Of a DNA stretch of 64,000 nucleotides, positions 60,890-64,000 are shown in pieces. The position numbers were made by a program, and so were the translations under genes. The notes below the pieces were generated by a model, which was not told the origin of the DNA, ran no database searches, and saw nothing but the letters and a program-made list of their open reading frames with translations. Source of the stretch: Lichenostomus cassidix (lineage: Eukaryota > Chordata > Aves > Passeriformes > Meliphagidae); contig CM039193.1 in assembly GCA_008360975.2 (NCBI GenBank), positions 5,880,501 through 5,944,500 on the forward strand, in the 5' to 3' direction. The number at the start of each line of letters is the position of its first letter. Position 1 is the stretch's first letter.

Positions 60890-61024
60890 GTCTGGACAAG
60901 GCTCTCAGGCACACAGTGGGATTGTTGGGGTGTCTGTGCAGGGCCAGGAGTTGGACTTGATCATCCTTTAGGGTCGCTCCCAACTCAGGGTATCCTGTGG
61001 TTCTGTGACTGTGTGGCTCTGTCT
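60890..61024 (+). mobile_element. CR1 LINE 3' end
   Basis: TCTGGACAAGGCTCTCAGGC, GTGGGATTGTTGGGGTGTCT and GCAGGGCCAGGAGTTGGACT, then GATCATCCTTTAGGGTCGCT, CCCAACTCAGGGTATCCTG and a degenerate TTCTGTGACTGTGTGG tail. This is the well-known CR1 3' end (GGGCCAGGAGTTGGACT, GATGATCCTTGTGGGTCCCT, CCAACTCAGGATATTCTGTG). Truncated and non-coding. Its orientation is the same as the copy at 49.2 kb. Confidence 0.95.
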
Positions 61025-61404
61025 GTGCTGGTGAGTGTTGATCACAGGTGTGTAAAGGTCCTTGGCTGGATTTGAAGTTGAGTGTTGCTCATAATCCAGA
61101 CACACAATCTCTTGCCCTTGGTGAGCTGCTGCTCCTGCCCTAACAAATCCATAAATACTTGGCTGCTGAGCTCTGTCCTCGAGTGACTGCAGTGTAAATG
61201 TGCACTTCCTAAAAACTCATTTGAAAGAGGCCTGCTCTAAACAGATTAATGAGTTGGCTTGGATACCTTTAAAAAGAAAAATCCTCTTCTGCCAGCACAC
61301 TTTGCAACTCTGACATAATTTAGAACAACTCTGTCCTCCTGAAAATTCCGCTACATGATTACAGTGTTGCCAGCTCTTGTGATTTGCACAGTTCAGAGGA
61401 AACC
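61025..61404. other. Unique non-coding sequence, no gene seen
   Basis: About 380 bases without recognisable features between two CR1 fragments in opposite orientation. Confidence 0.5.
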
Positions 61405-61485
61405 TTGAAGGAGGTCATTTAGTCCATTCCTCTACCTGAAAGCAAGAGCAGCTTTGCCTAAGCATCATCCGTGAACGACATGATA
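61405..61485 (-). mobile_element. CR1-type LINE fragment
   Basis: On the plus strand, AAGGAGGTCATTTAGTCCAT, TCCTCTACC, AAAGCAAGAGCAGCTTTGCC and TAAGCATCATCCGTGAACGA match the reverse complement of an older CR1 3' end (GGTCATCTAGTCCA, CCCCTGCC, AAAGCAGGACCAACTACACC, TAAACCATCCCTGACAG). Diverged; the upstream part is not recognisable. Confidence 0.6.
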
Positions 61486-61777
61486 GGGAAAGATATTTTT
61501 CTGCTATACATGGTTTCAAACACACTGACCATTGGGACCACTTGTAGCTGCTAGTGCAGAGCCAGTCCTCCTCCACACCTGAATTTTTGATGTTGAATTC
61601 TCCTAAAGTCTACCTGTAAGTGCCCCATAATAAAGAAGCACTTTGGAAAAATCTAATTTTTACCTAGATATTTAAATATCACCCAGGGAATATGAAGTCC
61701 TTTGCGTGGGAATGGTGTATGGGAAAATAGGTTGTCACTAGGTAAACAGGTGCCATCAACAGTCCATGAAGTTACTG
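61486..61777. other. Unique non-coding sequence
   Basis: About 290 bases following the CR1 fragment. It may contain further decayed CR1 sequence that I cannot align by eye. Confidence 0.4.
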
Positions 61778-61993
61778 CCACCACAAAACAAAAAAACCCA
61801 CCCCACACACCAAAAACAACAACACACAAAAACACAAAACCAACCAAAACCACACCACACAACCACAAAACACAAACAACAAACCAACAACCAAAAAAAA
61901 ACAAAACAAAAACCAAACCAACAAAAACAAACCCACACACCACCCCACCACACACCACCCCACCAAAACCACACACAAAAAACCAAAACACAC
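61778..61993 (+). repeat. 216-nt tract made only of A and C
   Basis: No G or T occurs on this strand from 61778 to 61993. It is not a simple unit repeat: motifs such as CAAAA, CACA, CCACACCACC and AACCAAC are mixed. The other strand is purely G and T with GGTGGGGTGG blocks that could form quadruplexes. The resulting minus-strand frames (Phe/Val/Cys/Gly/Trp-rich) are artefacts. Confidence 0.97.
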
Positions 61994-61996
61994 GTC

Positions 61997-62026
61997 TTTC
62001 TGAAAAATCTTCTGATTTTTCAGAAA
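61997..62026. repeat. 13-bp perfect hairpin with 4-base loop
   Basis: TTTCTGAAAAATC (61997-62009), loop TTCT, then GATTTTTCAGAAA (62014-62026), exact reverse complements. It starts three bases after the A/C-only tract ends. Confidence 0.92.
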
Positions 62027-63293
62027 AAAAATCCTAATCCAAGCTGTGGCTGATCGATGGCTGCATTAATTATGCAGAAAAGGGTCAATTCTACCAGCCT
62101 TGTTCCCTTTGAATGCTGCTTTTCCATGGGAGGAATTGACTTGCATTATGTAGGTTGGACAAATTCACCTCCAGTCTGAACTTCTGTAAAAGTCTCCAGG
62201 GAAGGTCAAGTTTCTGTTATTTTCAATAATAAATGAGATTCCCATTGAGTAAAATGATCCAGGAAATCAGCTTCAGGTCTCAGAATAACAGTTTTGTGGT
62301 CTCTGATGGAAGGCTGGGAAGAACTGATAAGAGTTGGAAGAGAGATGAATGAATCTCTCCAAGCTGCAGGTTTTACAATTCTCACCTGGTAGAATTGGCT
62401 TCCAACAGAAATGTTAATAACTTTTTATTTATTTTGAAGGTTGTCTCGGAGTTGTGATTTTCAAATACACTTGTTTACAGTCTTATCCTAGCTCAAGTAA
62501 AATTTTTATAGGTGAAAGATAGCTACAACAATAAAGGAGAAGATGGTATTTGTGCAATAGACAATGATTTCTCACAGCTCACAGGAATGTCTTCCCCTCT
62601 GCATGTTTTTCTGCCAAATGGATGTTTGGAAGCGTTAATAATTCCGTTTTCCCCTTCAACTCTGGAAGTAGCCTCATTTGGCTGAACAGTCAGAGGGGAA
62701 AAAAGAAATAATTAATGTGATTCATTCATCTAGAAAGTGTAAAGCATAACTTAAACAAATGGCAGTAGTGGTAGGAAAAATGCTATAGTGGATGTTTCAA
62801 ACTTCAAATTTTCTGTTGAGGTATGAAGTAATCTGAAAGGAGTGAGTGGCAGTTCATCAAAAGAATGTGTTTTTTCTTTTAGTACTGTTTTATTGGCCCT
62901 TTCCAGTTATTAGTCTCAGCATTGATAAAAATATGTGGGATAATGGGTGGTTGCTGCACAGAGCTCTAATTTACTTTACTGCACAGTCACTGTGGGAAAG
63001 TGCTTTAGCTACTTTGCCTCTTTTGTATTGCCTCGAGAAAGAATTTTCCCCATGTGTTTTGCTCCAGAAGTCATCTGTTGTTTTTCAATGTATGCACATA
63101 AACAGCTCTTGCCATTATGCCTGAATATTGAGTCAGCAGTTCCCTGTGATGAAGCCATCACCAAGGCCTGTCACGTTTATCTGCACAGATCAGCATCACA
63201 GAGCACGTAATGCTATTAGCTCCCCAACGTTGTCTGCTAACCACAGAATTGTGGGACACGAGTGACCTTCTGCTCTTTCCTTACTAATCGGCT
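62027..63293. other. Unique non-coding sequence, no gene seen
   Basis: AT-rich. Frames at 62846-63124 and 62947-63210 are short and unlike known proteins. No repeat family recognised. Confidence 0.5.
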
Positions 63294-63402
63294 CTGAGCT
63301 TGGGCTGCCAGCTTGGCTGCTCTGTGCCTCCATCACCCATCTGAAAAATGGGCACAGTTTCATCTTCCCACCTTGCTGGAGGCATTTTGAAGGTAAATGT
63401 AC
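63294..63402 (+). mobile_element. MIR-type SINE remnant
   Basis: GAGCTTGGGCTGCC, GCTCTGTGCCTCCATCACCC, ATCTGAAAAATGGGCACAGT and CATCTTCCCACCTTGCTGGA, then GGCATTTTGAAGGTAAATGT follows MIR block order (CCTTGGGCAAG, CTCTGTGCCTCAGTTTCC, CATCTGTAAAATGGGGATA, ACCTACCTCACAGGG, TTGTGAGGATTAAATG). Confidence 0.65.
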
Positions 63403-64000
63403 TGAAAATGGGAGCTGCTTGGATTTTTCGATGTGTTCTGGAAGATTGGGATGTTCGTTTGATTTTTATTTTTAATGTTTAAAATGCCTCCAATGAAATT
63501 ATGTCTCGTTCATTGGACTTTGGTCACCCTCATCCTGCAGTGGCAGAGGTAGCAGGAAAATCTCTGATTTTCTTTTGCCTTTCTGCAATATGTCTTTGGT
63601 GTGGTGAAAGAATGTTTGGTAAAAACATGGTGCTGGGAAATGGAGCTGCTGGCTCTCTCCAGCCTCATCACCTCCACCAGTGCCATGGGCAGCAGGGACC
63701 ACTTTAAATCAGCAGTGTCCTGTGTCTGAACCAAAAGACAATTTTTTTTTTTTTTATCTACAAAACATTTATTGCCCCGAGGCTGTTATCCTGCAAAAGC
63801 TTGAGCATGTGTTTAACACTAATCATGGAAATTGGTCTTGAAGCAATTTGGATCCTTGTGTGCTTTGAGCTGAGCAGGTGATTTGCAGCAAGTCCCATTA
63901 CCAGTTCTGTACCAGCATCTGTCTGGCAGAGTGGTTTCACCTGCATCACTCCTCTGAAGGACTCAACACAGCTGTCAAAGGATAAACGCTTCACGCTTTG
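63403..64000. other. Unique non-coding sequence to the window end
   Basis: Contains a 14-base T run at 63742-63755. Small overlapping frames on both strands are unsupported. Confidence 0.5.

Noticed and set aside
61653..62053. Frames rich in Phe/Val/Cys/Gly (-) and Thr/Pro/Asn/Lys (+)
   Set aside because: They are translations of the A/C-only tract.
1..64000. CRISPR arrays, operons, ribosome binding sites, prophage or IS elements
   Set aside because: No regularly spaced repeats or prokaryotic gene organisation. The CR1 and SINE remnants show vertebrate nuclear DNA.

Overview
The window looks like nuclear, non-coding DNA from a bird (at least a sauropsid). It is AT-rich on average, and every long open frame is low-complexity or unlike any protein family I know. 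It carries CR1 LINE 3' ends of the avian type: near 49.2-49.4 kb, 60.9-61.0 kb, and on the minus strand near 19.3 and 61.4 kb. It also holds very old, decayed MIR/CORE-type SINE remnants. I see no bacterial, viral, CRISPR, rRNA or functional tRNA feature. I found no protein-coding exon I could name, so the window is either a long intron or an intergenic gene desert.

Layout. 1-10.1 kb: unique AT-rich sequence with a perfect 17-bp hairpin (2320-2358) and a ~72-bp sequence present twice, 1.4 kb apart (5366 and 6760). 10.15-10.92 kb: an isolated CpG island with a cluster of AATGCGG motifs and an inverted pair of SOX-like AACAATG sites. 11-36 kb: mostly unique non-coding DNA with a tRNA-like fragment (16.2 kb), a CR1 plus SINE pair (19.25-19.47 kb) and possible L3-type remnants (24.5, 26.8 kb). 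36.1-36.7 kb: a purine tract, then a second CpG island with a TATA-like box and a candidate 5' exon ending at CAG|GTAAAG (36568). 37-59 kb: unique sequence with MIR remnants (45.3, 46.2 kb), a clear CR1 (49.2 kb) and possible homeodomain/octamer-rich regulatory stretches (54.7, 56.3-56.6 kb).

The last 5 kb is richest in unusual sequence. It has a 151-nt pure purine tract (59575-59725), a compact TATA promoter with a candidate short first exon and strong splice donor (60073-60201), an AT-rich repeat patch, two CR1 pieces, a 216-nt tract with only A and C (61778-61993) and a 13-bp hairpin directly after it.

The most useful hypothesis is that the window holds two or three alternative promoters with non-coding first exons (36.4 and 60.15 kb on +, and possibly the 10.2-10.9 kb island), spliced to coding exons outside the window. 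No gene symbol can be assigned from sequence alone. Repeat and family names come from remembered consensus sequences, not from a search; composition statements are by eye.
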